Source: Cyanobacteria bacterium UBA6446
GTDB taxonomy: Bacteria > Cyanobacteriota > Vampirovibrionia > Gastranaerophilales > Gastranaerophilaceae
Length of the DNA: 64,000 nucleotides
Reading direction: 5' to 3'
Assembly: GCA_002438405.1 (NCBI GenBank)
Contig: DJOE01000024.1
Location: 5,871-69,870 of the forward strand
The position numbers and the translations under genes were made by a program. Below the pieces are notes generated by a model. The model searched no databases and was not told where the DNA came from. It worked only from the letters and a program-made list of their open reading frames with translations. This document shows positions 27,225 to 34,604 of this stretch, in pieces (the stretch's first letter is position 1; every line of letters starts with the position of its first letter).

Positions 27225-27325
27225 TTTGTTTTGAGTTTTCTCCCTGATTAGAGAGGGTTAGGGTTGGTAACAGTTATTTTTCCCCTCGCCCCTTGGGGGA
27301 GTGGGATATGGAGAAGTGGAAAATA
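27225..27325. repeat. degenerate GC-rich intergenic repeat
   Basis: This patch contrasts with the AT-rich surroundings. It holds AGAGAGGGTTAGGGTTGG and a hairpin CTCGCCCC/GGGGGAG (about 27284-27302). The vocabulary resembles the CCCTCACCC/CCCTCTCACA repeats that bracket the DUF559 gene at 57.1-57.6 kb and the common CCCTCTCCC...GGGTTAGGGTGAGGG repeats of other genomes. It looks like a decayed solo copy. The gap 27067-27680 holds this repeat, a terminator, an 18-bp AT palindrome (27497-27514) and the coaD promoter, but no protein gene. Confidence 0.4.
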
Positions 27326-27401
27326 TACCGTGTTCAAAATTACGACGTCACTCCGAATTAATTCATATCCAATTTGTTCACTGCACCCTACCCAAAATCC
27401 G

Positions 27402-27433
27402 CAAAAAAAAGCTTCTTAAAAATTTAAGAAGCT
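27402..27433 (-). terminator. intrinsic terminator on the minus strand without an obvious gene
   Basis: On the minus strand a perfect 11-bp stem (27433-27423 with 27420-27410, AGCTTCTTAAA and its complement) is followed by eight T (27410-27403). No reading frame ends before it on that strand, so it may end an unannotated RNA transcribed away from coaD. Confidence 0.6.
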
Positions 27434-27630
27434 CCTTGGAATCTTTTTACAATTCCTCGTGTAAAAGGTTAGTAGGTAGAAAGTAGAAGGTAGTGTATAT
27501 AAAATTTTATATATACTATGTACATATAGATAAAGTATTTTTTATATCATAAATTGCATGAATTGATTCATTTCGTTACATTCTTTAACATGTCAAAATC
27601 CATGCCCTGACATGCTTTCACCCCAATCGC

Positions 27631-27659
27631 TTGAAAAAATTCTCCATATCCGCTATAAT
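27631..27659 (+). promoter_or_regulatory. sigma70-type promoter of coaD
   Basis: TTGAAA (27631-27636), a 17-bp spacer and a perfect TATAAT (27654-27659), 21 bp before the ATG. Confidence 0.75.
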
Positions 27660-27680
27660 CAAGCTAAAATGAGGAATAAT

Positions 27681-28160
27681 ATGAAAATTGCAATATACCC
27701 AGGGAGTTTTGACCCAATAACAAAAGGTCACTTAGACATTTTAAAAAATGCTGCAGGAATTTTTGACAAAGTTATCATTGCGGTAGCTCACAACGGCGAA
27801 AAAAAAGGATTCCTCACTCCGGACAAAAGAGTTGAACTAATCAAAAAAAGCATTGAAGAAGCTCAAATTAAAAATGTAGAAGTTGATGCCTTTGAGGGCT
27901 TAACTATTGAATATGCAAAAAAAATTGGCGCAACTATTCTTATCAGAGGACTTCGTGCCGTTTCCGATTTTGAATACGAAATGCAATTATCCCAAACAAA
28001 TAGTGCGCTCTGTGACGAAATTAAAACAGTATTTCTTACAACAAAACCAAAATACAATTTCATTTCATCAAGCACAATCAGAGAAATTCTCCAAAACAAC
28101 GGCGATATCTCAAAATTTGTTCCACAGGCAGTAAATGAATACCTAACACACAGGAGATAA
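27681..28160 (+). CDS. coaD: pantetheine-phosphate adenylyltransferase
   Basis: CoaD makes dephospho-CoA from phosphopantetheine and ATP, the penultimate step of CoA synthesis. The 159-residue protein opens with IAIYPGSFDPITKGHLDI, containing the nucleotidyltransferase T/HxGH motif, and later has VDAFEGLTIEYAKK, LIRGLRAVSDFEYE and the closing FISSSTIREI. The start at 27681 is fixed by GAGGA five bases upstream; earlier in-frame codons lie across the promoter. The next gene follows after 3 bp, and this family is also found beside coaD in Clostridia. Confidence 0.96.
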   Translation: MKIAIYPGSFDPITKGHLDILKNAAGIFDKVIIAVAHNGEKKGFLTPDKRVELIKKSIEEAQIKNVEVDAFEGLTIEYAKKIGATILIRGLRAVSDFEYEMQLSQTNSALCDEIKTVFLTTKPKYNFISSSTIREILQNNGDISKFVPQAVNEYLTHRR

Positions 28161-28163
28161 TTC

Positions 28164-28541
28164 ATGAAATTTCAATCAAAAGAAGATATAAAAAAACTTG
28201 AATCTCAAATTAAAAATGGGTATTCACTACCAATATTCAAAGGGTTTATTGCCGTGAATAAACGGGGGGTTGAACAAATTATTGATGCAATTTATGCAAA
28301 CTTGCCAGACGATGTCAAAAGAGCAAGAGAATTTCTTAAAAATTCAAACATCAAACCAACAATTCAACCAAATAAAAACAGACTGTTTGACTTTCTTCAA
28401 AAACTTGAAACAACCCTAAATGAAACAATATCCATTGCGAATTTTTCGATTCTTAAAATCAAAGAAATAGAAACGCTATTACATCAAATTGGGGACAATA
28501 TTCCGGAAGAAATCACCCAAGCAGAAAAATTTAACGAATAG
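28164..28541 (+). CDS. conserved protein with two copies of a coaD-linked N-terminal module
   Basis: The 125-residue protein appears to contain the same roughly 55-residue module twice (residues about 5-58 and 70-122): a helix, a short hairpin such as SLPIFKGFIAVNKRGVEQII, then a helix ending NLPDDVKRAREFL or NIPEEITQAEKF. The same module opens the next protein at 28654-29229. In Clostridia, proteins with this N-terminus plus a coiled coil sit next to coaD and are labelled ATPase or DivIVA-like without experimental basis. This copy lacks the coiled coil. It is 3 bp after coaD and should be co-transcribed. Function unknown. Confidence 0.65.
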   Translation: MKFQSKEDIKKLESQIKNGYSLPIFKGFIAVNKRGVEQIIDAIYANLPDDVKRAREFLKNSNIKPTIQPNKNRLFDFLQKLETTLNETISIANFSILKIKEIETLLHQIGDNIPEEITQAEKFNE

Positions 28542-28584
28542 TAAAATACATGTTAAATTATGTAATTACAAAGGTAATATTTAT

Positions 28585-28613
28585 TTGACAATTAAAAATT
28601 GCTTAGGTAATAT
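28585..28613 (+). promoter_or_regulatory. sigma70-type promoter for the coiled-coil gene
   Basis: A perfect TTGACA (28585-28590), a 17-bp spacer and TAATAT (28608-28613), about 41 bp before the ATG. Confidence 0.7.
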
Positions 28614-28653
28614 ATTAATATATAAAATGTGAAAGGGATAAGGGATAATAAGC

Positions 28654-29229
28654 ATGCCACAAAACGGAGTGTATGATTTACTAAAGATGTTAGAAATAGC
28701 ACTTGATGAGGGCTATTCAGTTCTAAAATACACCGTAGTAAATAAAAGGGAAATTGAAACATTAATCGATGGAATATATCAGTCTTTGCCAATTGAAGTT
28801 AAGGACGCAAAAATCTTGTTGAAGAAAAGAGAAGAACTTCAAAAAGAGGCACAACAACAGGCTGCAAAAATTATACAAGATGCTAGAAATGAAGCAGACA
28901 GAATCCTTTCTGAATCTGACCAATTGAAAGCTATTGAACGTGAAGGTATCAGAATTAAAAACGAAGTTGTTGAAGATTGTGAAAAAATCAAACACATTGC
29001 ACTTCAAGATGCAGAAAACATCAGACTTCAAGCAAGAGAAGATGCTCAAAAAGTTAAAGAAGGTGCAGAAGTTTATGCAGAGCGTGTTCTTACTAGTCTT
29101 GAGGGTAACTTAACTCAATTGCAAAAAGGTGTTAAGGATTGCCAAATCTATATGGAACAAATGAAATCTGATTCAACAAACAGATATTCTGCACAAGCAC
29201 AACAACCAACTCAGACAATAAGAAGATAA
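28654..29229 (+). CDS. coiled-coil protein with coaD-linked N-terminal module (DivIVA / V-ATPase subunit E-like)
   Basis: The 191-residue protein starts with the module found twice in its neighbour (YSVLKYTVVNKREIETLIDG, then SLPIEVKDAKILL), followed by a long charged coiled coil from about residue 55 to 160 (QEAQQQ-like heptads, AAKIIQDARNEADRIL, AREDAQKVKEGAEVYAERV) and a disordered Gln-rich tail. The DAxxEADRI and AxxYAERVL repeats resemble V-type ATPase peripheral-stalk subunits and DivIVA, which explains database labels in relatives, but no ATP synthase genes are here. It has its own strong promoter and terminator. A structural or polar-localisation role is possible; not proven. Confidence 0.7.
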   Translation: MPQNGVYDLLKMLEIALDEGYSVLKYTVVNKREIETLIDGIYQSLPIEVKDAKILLKKREELQKEAQQQAAKIIQDARNEADRILSESDQLKAIEREGIRIKNEVVEDCEKIKHIALQDAENIRLQAREDAQKVKEGAEVYAERVLTSLEGNLTQLQKGVKDCQIYMEQMKSDSTNRYSAQAQQPTQTIRR

Positions 29230-29257
29230 TTTTATAAAAAACAGAATTTAAATTTTA

Positions 29258-29286
29258 AAAACATCTGTCCAATGACAGATGTTTTT
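29258..29286 (+). terminator. intrinsic terminator after the coiled-coil gene
   Basis: A perfect 12-bp stem AAAACATCTGTC/GACAGATGTTTT (29258-29269 with 29274-29285), 4-nt loop, T-rich 3' side. Confidence 0.85.
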
Positions 29287-29370
29287 AATTGTCAAAAACG
29301 TAGTATTTGTTTACAATTAGTTTGCAAAATTTTTTGTTTGATATATCATAAAATTATAAGCCGAAATAGA

Positions 29371-29395
29371 TAGAATGTGTAATCTTCACATTCTA
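29371..29395 (+). promoter_or_regulatory. leader hairpin upstream of rpmG
   Basis: A 9-bp stem TAGAATGTG/CACATTCTA with a 7-nt loop followed by TTTTA, located 45 bp before the rpmG ATG and after an AT-rich region with promoter-like TATCATA and TATAAG. It could be a leader attenuator or RNA stabiliser. Confidence 0.35.
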
Positions 29396-29439
29396 TTTTA
29401 AATAGGAGACAAGTTAATAAAATAAAGGAAATAAAAACA

Positions 29440-29607
29440 ATGGGTATCAAAGGAAAAAATGACAGAATGGTAGTTCTAGCTTGCGAAGAATGTAAAGAAA
29501 GAAACTACACAACAACTAAAAACAAAAAGAACATCAAGGAAAGATTAGAATTAAACAAATACTGCCCAAGATGTCAAAAACACACTAACCACAAAGAAAC
29601 TAAGTAG
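29440..29607 (+). CDS. rpmG: 50S ribosomal protein L33
   Basis: A 55-residue basic protein starting MGIKGKNDRMVVLACEECKE and ending with NKYCPRCQKHTNHKETK. The two CxxC pairs (CEEC and CPRC) make it the zinc-binding form of L33. AAAGGAA precedes the ATG. It opens the classic rpmG-tRNA(Trp)-secE-nusG-rplK-rplA cluster. Confidence 0.95.
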   Translation: MGIKGKNDRMVVLACEECKERNYTTTKNKKNIKERLELNKYCPRCQKHTNHKETK

Positions 29608-29616
29608 AATTTTTAT

Positions 29617-29643
29617 AAAGTGGTTAAATAATTTAGCCACTTT
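29617..29643 (+). other. hairpin between rpmG and tRNA-Trp
   Basis: AAAGTGG and CCACTTT bracket a short AT-rich stem-loop, with no T tract following. It ends 5 nt before the tRNA and is more likely a processing site or weak terminator than a strong stop. Confidence 0.45.
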
Positions 29644-29648
29644 AATAT

Positions 29649-29721
29649 GCGTCCTTAGTTCAGTTGGTAGAACGTCGGTCTCCAAAACCGGATGTCGAGG
29701 GTTCGAGTCCTTCAGGGCGCG
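29649..29721 (+). tRNA. trnW: tRNA-Trp (anticodon CCA)
   Basis: The 73-nt sequence folds as a cloverleaf. Acceptor GCGTCCT pairs with AGGGCGC, the discriminator base is G, the anticodon stem TCGGT/ACCGG encloses loop CTCCAAA with CCA at 29682-29684, and the T loop contains GGTTCGAGTCC. The 3' CCA is not encoded. Its place between rpmG and secE is conserved in many bacteria. Confidence 0.96.
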
Positions 29722-29751
29722 ATTTTAAACTTTAAAACAAAGGAAGAAAAA

Positions 29752-29946
29752 ATGAACGAAACAGTTGAAGCTATAAAGACATATTTCAAAGGTGTAAAAG
29801 CTGAATGGAGTAAAGTTAGCTGGCCTGAAAAAAGACAGGTTATATTTGAAACATTGTCTGTAATTGTTATTGTATTTGTATTCACTGTTGCAATTTATTT
29901 AATGGACCTTATATTCAAGTATTTACTTGGTTTTATTAATAAGTAA
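29752..29946 (+). CDS. secE: preprotein translocase subunit SecE
   Basis: The 64-residue protein is the short SecE form with one membrane helix. The amphipathic FKGVKAEWSKVSWPEKRQV segment ends with the conserved TWP-like SWP box, and the transmembrane helix follows (residues about 36-58). The start at 29752 is set by AAAGGAAG; an in-frame ATG at 29692 lies inside the tRNA. It partners with SecA encoded at 8141-10807. nusG follows after 28 bp. Confidence 0.95.
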   Translation: MNETVEAIKTYFKGVKAEWSKVSWPEKRQVIFETLSVIVIVFVFTVAIYLMDLIFKYLLGFINK

Positions 29947-29974
29947 TAAATAACCAAAATAATAAAGGTGGCTT

Positions 29975-30601
29975 ATGACTAAAGAAGAAAAAACAATGGA
30001 AGAACAATTGAACGAAGATGTTTTAGCTGAACAAGCAGAAGCACAAGCCGAAGTTGAAGCTAAAGAATCTAAGAAAAATCAAAAGAGATGGTATATTGTT
30101 CACACATATTCTGGATACGAAAACAAAGTTAAAGTAAACTTGGAAAAACGTATTGAATACATGAACATGGGTGACAAAATTTTCAGAATTGAAGTACCTC
30201 AAAAAACAGTTGTTCAAATGAAGGGCGGAAAGAAACAAGAAAAAGAAGAAAAAGTATTTCCGGGCTATGTATTAGTTGAAATGATTATGGACGAAGATAG
30301 CTGGTACGTAGTTAGACACACATCTGGTGTTACGAAATTTGTTGGATCTGTTAAAAAACCTATTCCGGTTAAAGAAAGCGAAATCAAACGAATCTTACAC
30401 AGATCATCTTCACAAGTTGAAAAAGTTGAACTTGATGTTAAAGCTGGCGATAAAGTTAGAATTATTTCAGGACCATTTGCAGACTTTGATGCTGATATCA
30501 TTGAAGTTTACCCTGATAAATCTAAACTTAGAGCAAATGTTTCAATCTTCGGTCGTGAAACGCCTGTTGAATTGGAATACAAACAAATCAACAAATTATA
30601 A
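29975..30601 (+). CDS. nusG: transcription termination/antitermination factor NusG
   Basis: The 208-residue protein has an acidic N-terminal extension (residues 1-35), then the NGN domain with KRWYIVHTYSGYENKVKVNL, FPGYVLVEM and WYVVRHTSGVTKFVG. The C-terminal KOW domain contains AGDKVRIISGPFADFDADI and KLRANVSIFGRETPVELEY. It binds RNA polymerase to control pausing and termination. AAAGGTGG precedes the ATG. Downstream comes the L1-like leader element and rplK. Confidence 0.97.
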   Translation: MTKEEKTMEEQLNEDVLAEQAEAQAEVEAKESKKNQKRWYIVHTYSGYENKVKVNLEKRIEYMNMGDKIFRIEVPQKTVVQMKGGKKQEKEEKVFPGYVLVEMIMDEDSWYVVRHTSGVTKFVGSVKKPIPVKESEIKRILHRSSSQVEKVELDVKAGDKVRIISGPFADFDADIIEVYPDKSKLRANVSIFGRETPVELEYKQINKL

Positions 30602-30625
30602 TAATCAAACGATAGTACAAATAAT

Positions 30626-30670
30626 GTGGAAGGATCCTTTACTTAGCCGGTAAAGAACCGTTATTACCAC
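30626..30670 (+). promoter_or_regulatory. L1-type autoregulatory leader element before rplK
   Basis: GTGG (30626-30629) pairs with CCAC (30667-30670); the asymmetric loop has GAAGGA on one side and TTATTA on the other, and an inner hairpin CTTTAC/GTAAAG (30637-30642 with 30650-30655) closes it. The same conserved bases recur before rplA. Ribosomal protein L1 is known to repress the L11-L1 operon by binding a leader that mimics its rRNA site; assignment here is inference. Confidence 0.5.
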
Positions 30671-30684
30671 AAAAGGAGAAAATC

Positions 30685-31113
30685 ATGGCAAAAAAAGTAG
30701 TAGGAAAAATCAAGCTTCAAATCGAAGCAGGTAAAGCAAACCCATCACCACCGGTTGGTCCTGCATTAGGTCAACATGGTGTTAACATCATGGATTTCTG
30801 TAAGCAATTCAATGCTAAAACTCAAGATAAAGCTGGTTATATTATTCCAGTTATCATTGATGTTTATGAAGACAGAAGTTTCACATTTGTTATCAAATCA
30901 CCTCCAGCTCCTGTATTGATTAAAAAAGCATTAAATATTCCAAAAGGATCATCTGTTCCTAACAAGGATAAAGTTGCTGAAATCACTAGAGCTCAATTAG
31001 AAGAAATCGCTAAAATCAAAATGGACGATTTAAATGCTACAACAATGGACGCAGCTGTTAAAATGATTGCTGGTTCTTGTAGAGCAATGGGTGTTACAGT
31101 AAAAGAAGACTAA
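30685..31113 (+). CDS. rplK: 50S ribosomal protein L11
   Basis: The 142-residue protein reads as a full L11: GKIKLQIEAGKANPSPPVGP, ALGQHGVNIMDFCKQFN, then the rRNA-binding C-terminal domain with SFTFVIKSPPAP and ATTMDAAVKMIAGSCRAMGV. It forms the GTPase-associated centre with 23S rRNA. AAAAGGAG precedes the ATG and lies just after the L1-like element, so element folding could hide the ribosome site. Confidence 0.98.
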   Translation: MAKKVVGKIKLQIEAGKANPSPPVGPALGQHGVNIMDFCKQFNAKTQDKAGYIIPVIIDVYEDRSFTFVIKSPPAPVLIKKALNIPKGSSVPNKDKVAEITRAQLEEIAKIKMDDLNATTMDAAVKMIAGSCRAMGVTVKED

Positions 31114-31116
31114 TTA

Positions 31117-31146
31117 GATGGAAGGACGAAAGTCCGCTATTACCAC
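31117..31146 (+). promoter_or_regulatory. second L1-type leader element, before rplA
   Basis: TGG and CCA close an asymmetric loop around a perfect GGAC-GAAA-GTCC tetraloop hairpin (31124-31135). The flanking bases match the element before rplK (GGAAGGA on the 5' side, CCG-TATTACCAC on the 3' side). It precedes the rplA ribosome site GAAAGGAA directly. Confidence 0.5.
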
Positions 31147-31162
31147 GAAAGGAAATTATAAA

Positions 31163-31885
31163 ATGGCAAAATTAACTAAAAAACAAAAGAAAATGCAAGA
31201 AATGCTGGAAGGGTTTACACAACCATCTACAGCAGTTGATGCAATAAAAAAACTAAAAGAAATTTCAAACGAAGTTTCTAAATTTAACGAAACAGTTGAA
31301 TGCCACATGCGTTTAGGTATTGACGTTCGTCAAGCAGACCAACAAATCAGATCAACAGTAGTTTTACCTGCTGGTCTTGGTAAAGAAGTTAAAGTTTGCG
31401 TTATCGCTAAAGGTGCTAAAGCAACAGAAGCAACTGAAGCAGGTGCTGATTTTGCTGGTGCTGAAGAAATTATCGATAAAATCGCAGGCGGTTGGTTTGA
31501 ATTCGATACATTGATTGCAACACCTGATTGTATGGGTATGCTTGGTAAATTAGGTAGAGTATTAGGACCTAAAGGTTTAATGCCAAACCCTAAAACAGGA
31601 ACAGTTACAATGGACATAGCTAAAGCTGTTAAAGATGCTAAAGCAGGTAAAGTTGAATACAGAGCTGATAAACAAGGTATGATTCACTGCCCTATCGGTA
31701 AAATTCAATTTGCTGAAGATGATTTAATCAAAAACTATGCAACATTAGCTGATGCAATAATCAAAGCTAAACCTGCTTCTGCAAAAGGTACATTTGTTAA
31801 ATCAATTTACCTATCAACTACAATGGGACCTGGAATTAAATTAGATCCTAAAGTATTTGCAGCTGAAGTTAAAGAATTAGTTTAA
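31163..31885 (+). CDS. rplA: 50S ribosomal protein L1
   Basis: The 240-residue protein has L1 hallmarks: YDVDEAI-like helix replaced by STAVDAIKKLKEIS, VECHMRLGIDVRQADQQIRS, VVLPAGLGKEVKVCVI, CMGMLGKLGRVLGPKGLMPN and GTVTMDIAKAV, ending in the conserved STTMGPGIKLD. It binds the L1 stalk and acts as a translational repressor of its operon. ATG 31163 follows GAAAGGAA; the ATG at 31118 lies within the leader element. The operon ends here with a terminator, so rplJ-rplL-rpoBC are not adjacent in this genome segment. Confidence 0.97.
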   Translation: MAKLTKKQKKMQEMLEGFTQPSTAVDAIKKLKEISNEVSKFNETVECHMRLGIDVRQADQQIRSTVVLPAGLGKEVKVCVIAKGAKATEATEAGADFAGAEEIIDKIAGGWFEFDTLIATPDCMGMLGKLGRVLGPKGLMPNPKTGTVTMDIAKAVKDAKAGKVEYRADKQGMIHCPIGKIQFAEDDLIKNYATLADAIIKAKPASAKGTFVKSIYLSTTMGPGIKLDPKVFAAEVKELV

Positions 31886-31905
31886 TTAAAAATCTAATCA
31901 ATTGA

Positions 31906-31939
31906 AAATCCCTTTAAGTCGTTACTTAAAGGGATTTTT
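31906..31939 (+). terminator. intrinsic terminator of the rpmG-rplA cluster
   Basis: A perfect 14-bp stem (31906-31919 with 31924-31937, core ATCCCTTTAAGT), CGTT loop and a T run. Confidence 0.88.
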
Positions 31940-31964
31940 ATATGCTTATAAACTTAAAACTTAA

Positions 31965-32498
31965 TTAGTATTTTCTTGGAACACCTAAACTATGTTTAGT
32001 CAATTTTTCTTCTTCCGTTTTGCAAACCTTTGAAAAATAAGTTTCGATATAATTACTTACACGATGTTCAATATCAAAATTTCTTTCTTTAGTTGAATCA
32101 AAAGATTGGAAGGTAGCACTACCGTGAGGTGTAATTACAGCTCGCTCATAAGTGTAATTGTTCGGTTTTGCTCTGTCAATCATTATTTTATCAATATATT
32201 TTCCCCCTTGAATTTCCAATGAAATAAGTTTTTTCAATGGTTGATAAAATGGTTTAATTATGGCTAAATCACCTTGTCTATTACCAACATAATAATGAGG
32301 GGTATCCATCAAATTGTTAGAATTTTTAATAATTTTCCAATCAGTTTCAATCATATCTGACATTTCTTTGACAACTTTAATTGCTCTTGGAGAGATATGA
32401 TTCTCACCAAAATCAATAAGTTTTCTTCGTCCATTAAAAGCCACACTATTATTGTAATTTGAGTTAACGCTAAAATTGTTTACTGAATTAATCTGCAT
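31965..32498 (-). CDS. hypothetical protein of unknown function
   Basis: A 177-residue soluble protein I do not recognise. The start at 32498 is chosen because GGAGG lies 8 nt upstream. The N-terminus is Asn-rich and ends in VAFNGRRKLI, then a mixed alpha/beta domain follows with GNRQGDLAIIKPFY, KLISLEIQGGKYID and AVITPHGSATFQSFD. No signal peptide, membrane helix or catalytic motif is evident. It is convergent with rplA and divergent from the LysM amidase gene. Probably lineage-restricted. Confidence 0.55.
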   Translation of the reverse strand: MQINSVNNFSVNSNYNNSVAFNGRRKLIDFGENHISPRAIKVVKEMSDMIETDWKIIKNSNNLMDTPHYYVGNRQGDLAIIKPFYQPLKKLISLEIQGGKYIDKIMIDRAKPNNYTYERAVITPHGSATFQSFDSTKERNFDIEHRVSNYIETYFSKVCKTEEEKLTKHSLGVPRKY

Positions 32499-32658
32499 AA
32501 AACTTGCCTCCATAGAAATAATAAAACCGCTCAAAATTATTTTTGCTAAATAATTATTTATTTTACAATTTTGTAAACTTTTTTAATATTAACTAAAGAT
32601 TTCAATCAAACTTCCGATATAAGAAATATAAGTGTGTAAAAAAACTTGGAGAATTATA

Positions 32659-34587
32659 ATGTCAACTCAAGCTGTAGGCGGGAATTTATCAGCAAACAAT
32701 AAGAAGCAAATCAACAAAGAAAGACTAGAATGTATAACTGTTAAACCAGGAGAAACGTTATCAAGTATTGCCAAAAAGTTTTCTATGTCAACAGAAGAAT
32801 TCGTTCAATGGACAGGTTTGAAAAAACAATCCGTAAATATTGGACAAGTAATTAAATTTCCAACAGATGCAGTTCCTGACGGAAAAGGCATTATGGCATT
32901 AATTCGTAAATACAATATGACTTTTGATGAATTTGGCAAATTGAATAATTTGCCAAAGCCATATAGAGAATATGTTGCATCAAAAGGCGAAAAATTTTAC
33001 GTAAAACCATCTAAAACTAAGGCAAAAGCAAAAACTTCAACACCGGCAAAAGCACAACTTAGAAAAATTTCCCAACCTGAATCAAAACCCAAAGCAAAAG
33101 TAAGCGGAGTAATTGCAAAAAGCGCAGCAGCTGCAGGCGCAAATGTTGGAGCTTCAGTTGGAACTTACATGCAAAAAATAGCAAAATGGGGTTCTTCATT
33201 CACTCCAAATGAACTTGCAGCAAATATTTATACAAAAGCCGAAGAACATTGGGGTGCCGTTGGAAAACCAGATTTTGATGCATTAATTAAGGAAATTAAC
33301 CCTAAAAACGCTGAAGCGGTTATTAAGACCTATCCAAAGAATTCTAAAAATACAAAACATGAAAGCTTAATAAACACTATAACAAGTGAAGTTCGAAGTG
33401 ATAAAAACCTTCGTAAAAAAGCTGTAATGCATGTATATGATGCATTGGCAACAGCAAAGAAAGCCCCCGCATCAAAACGAAAAGCATTTCAAACAGAATT
33501 AAACAAACAATTTGACAAACTTATCGGAATGGTTGATACCACCAAACTTGATGCAATGATTTCCGGATTGACTGGGACAGCTAAGGTTTCTAGAGGTTCA
33601 TCAACTCCGCAAAGAGTTAAAGCCAAAGCCGGAACATCAAAATCAGGTCAAATAAGAAAATCTATATTAAAAGCTGCACAAAAAGAAATTTCCGATGCGT
33701 TCTACAAGTCAAGAACAGATTCAAGAGGAGTAACGGTTCCGTCTTATATTGACCAGATGATTGCAGCAGTGAACAAAGATTCTACTCTAACTCTAGCCCA
33801 AAAACAACAACAAATTGCTAAAATTCGCAAAGCAAAAGTTGATGTATCTACAATTTCAAGACCGTTTCCAAATGTTGATAAAAACGGTAAAATTGATAAC
33901 ACCCCCAAAGTCACAGAATTTAAACCAACCGGAAAATCAAATGGCAAAGTAATTTTGTTGAATGAGGGACACGGAGGTTTTACAGGATCAGCATTTGATG
34001 GTGGAGCTTATTCATTCCAAGAAAAACCAAAAGGCTCAAACAAATATTATCCTATTGAAGAATTTCAAGTCGTAAAACCATATTCAAGAGATTTGACTAA
34101 AAAATTACAAGCAAAAGGTTACACTGTTGTAACTTTTGCAGGCGAAGTTACAAACTTGTCAAACAGACAACTTGTCCAAAACTTAACTGCAAAATATACT
34201 AAAAAGTTCGGACAAAATAATGCAATGTTAATTTCGCTTCACAGTGATTCTGGAACTGCAAAAGGTTCAGGTGTTTTGTACGATAAAAGAGATGCAAAAG
34301 ATGCAGCACTCGCAACTTCAATAAACAAAGCGCTTAATAAACAATCATGGATTAGCGCAAAACCTGCGGAACGCCCTTATGAAGAAGTTGATACAAAAAC
34401 TAAACAGAAGAAATTGACACATAGTTTATATGTCCTAACTAAAAGCCACGGAATTCCATCTAACTTGTTAGAAATTGAATACCTTGGCGGAGTTCGAAGT
34501 TTAAATCTAACATCTTCAAGTTATCGAAACCAATTTGTAAACGGTACACTAGAGGGTATCGAAAACTATTTTAAATCAGTACACTAA
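32659..34587 (+). CDS. LysM-domain N-acetylmuramoyl-L-alanine amidase (Amidase_3 type)
   Basis: The 642-residue protein cuts the amide bond between MurNAc and the stem peptide. Residues about 24-66 form a LysM domain (TVKPGETLSSIAKKFSMSTE and VNIGQVIKFP), a second weaker LysM-like segment follows to about 115, then a Lys/Ala-rich and helical middle region. The C-terminal Amidase_3 domain begins at VILLNEGHGG and has the zinc-ligand pattern: His in EGHGG, Glu in PIEEFQ, His in ISLHSDS, catalytic Glu in LLEIEYLGG. TTGGAGAA precedes the ATG at 32659. No signal peptide or membrane helix is visible, which is odd for a wall hydrolase. It is followed 17 bp later by a LysM lysozyme gene. Confidence 0.88.
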   Translation: MSTQAVGGNLSANNKKQINKERLECITVKPGETLSSIAKKFSMSTEEFVQWTGLKKQSVNIGQVIKFPTDAVPDGKGIMALIRKYNMTFDEFGKLNNLPKPYREYVASKGEKFYVKPSKTKAKAKTSTPAKAQLRKISQPESKPKAKVSGVIAKSAAAAGANVGASVGTYMQKIAKWGSSFTPNELAANIYTKAEEHWGAVGKPDFDALIKEINPKNAEAVIKTYPKNSKNTKHESLINTITSEVRSDKNLRKKAVMHVYDALATAKKAPASKRKAFQTELNKQFDKLIGMVDTTKLDAMISGLTGTAKVSRGSSTPQRVKAKAGTSKSGQIRKSILKAAQKEISDAFYKSRTDSRGVTVPSYIDQMIAAVNKDSTLTLAQKQQQIAKIRKAKVDVSTISRPFPNVDKNGKIDNTPKVTEFKPTGKSNGKVILLNEGHGGFTGSAFDGGAYSFQEKPKGSNKYYPIEEFQVVKPYSRDLTKKLQAKGYTVVTFAGEVTNLSNRQLVQNLTAKYTKKFGQNNAMLISLHSDSGTAKGSGVLYDKRDAKDAALATSINKALNKQSWISAKPAERPYEEVDTKTKQKKLTHSLYVLTKSHGIPSNLLEIEYLGGVRSLNLTSSSYRNQFVNGTLEGIENYFKSVH

Positions 34588-34604
34588 TAAAAAGAGGTTA
34601 CCAC

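Noticed and set aside
29692..29751. Upstream in-frame extension of secE
   Set aside because: It would start inside the tRNA-Trp gene; the ATG at 29752 has the ribosome site.
31118..31162. Upstream in-frame extension of rplA
   Set aside because: It lies within the L1-like leader element and has no ribosome site.
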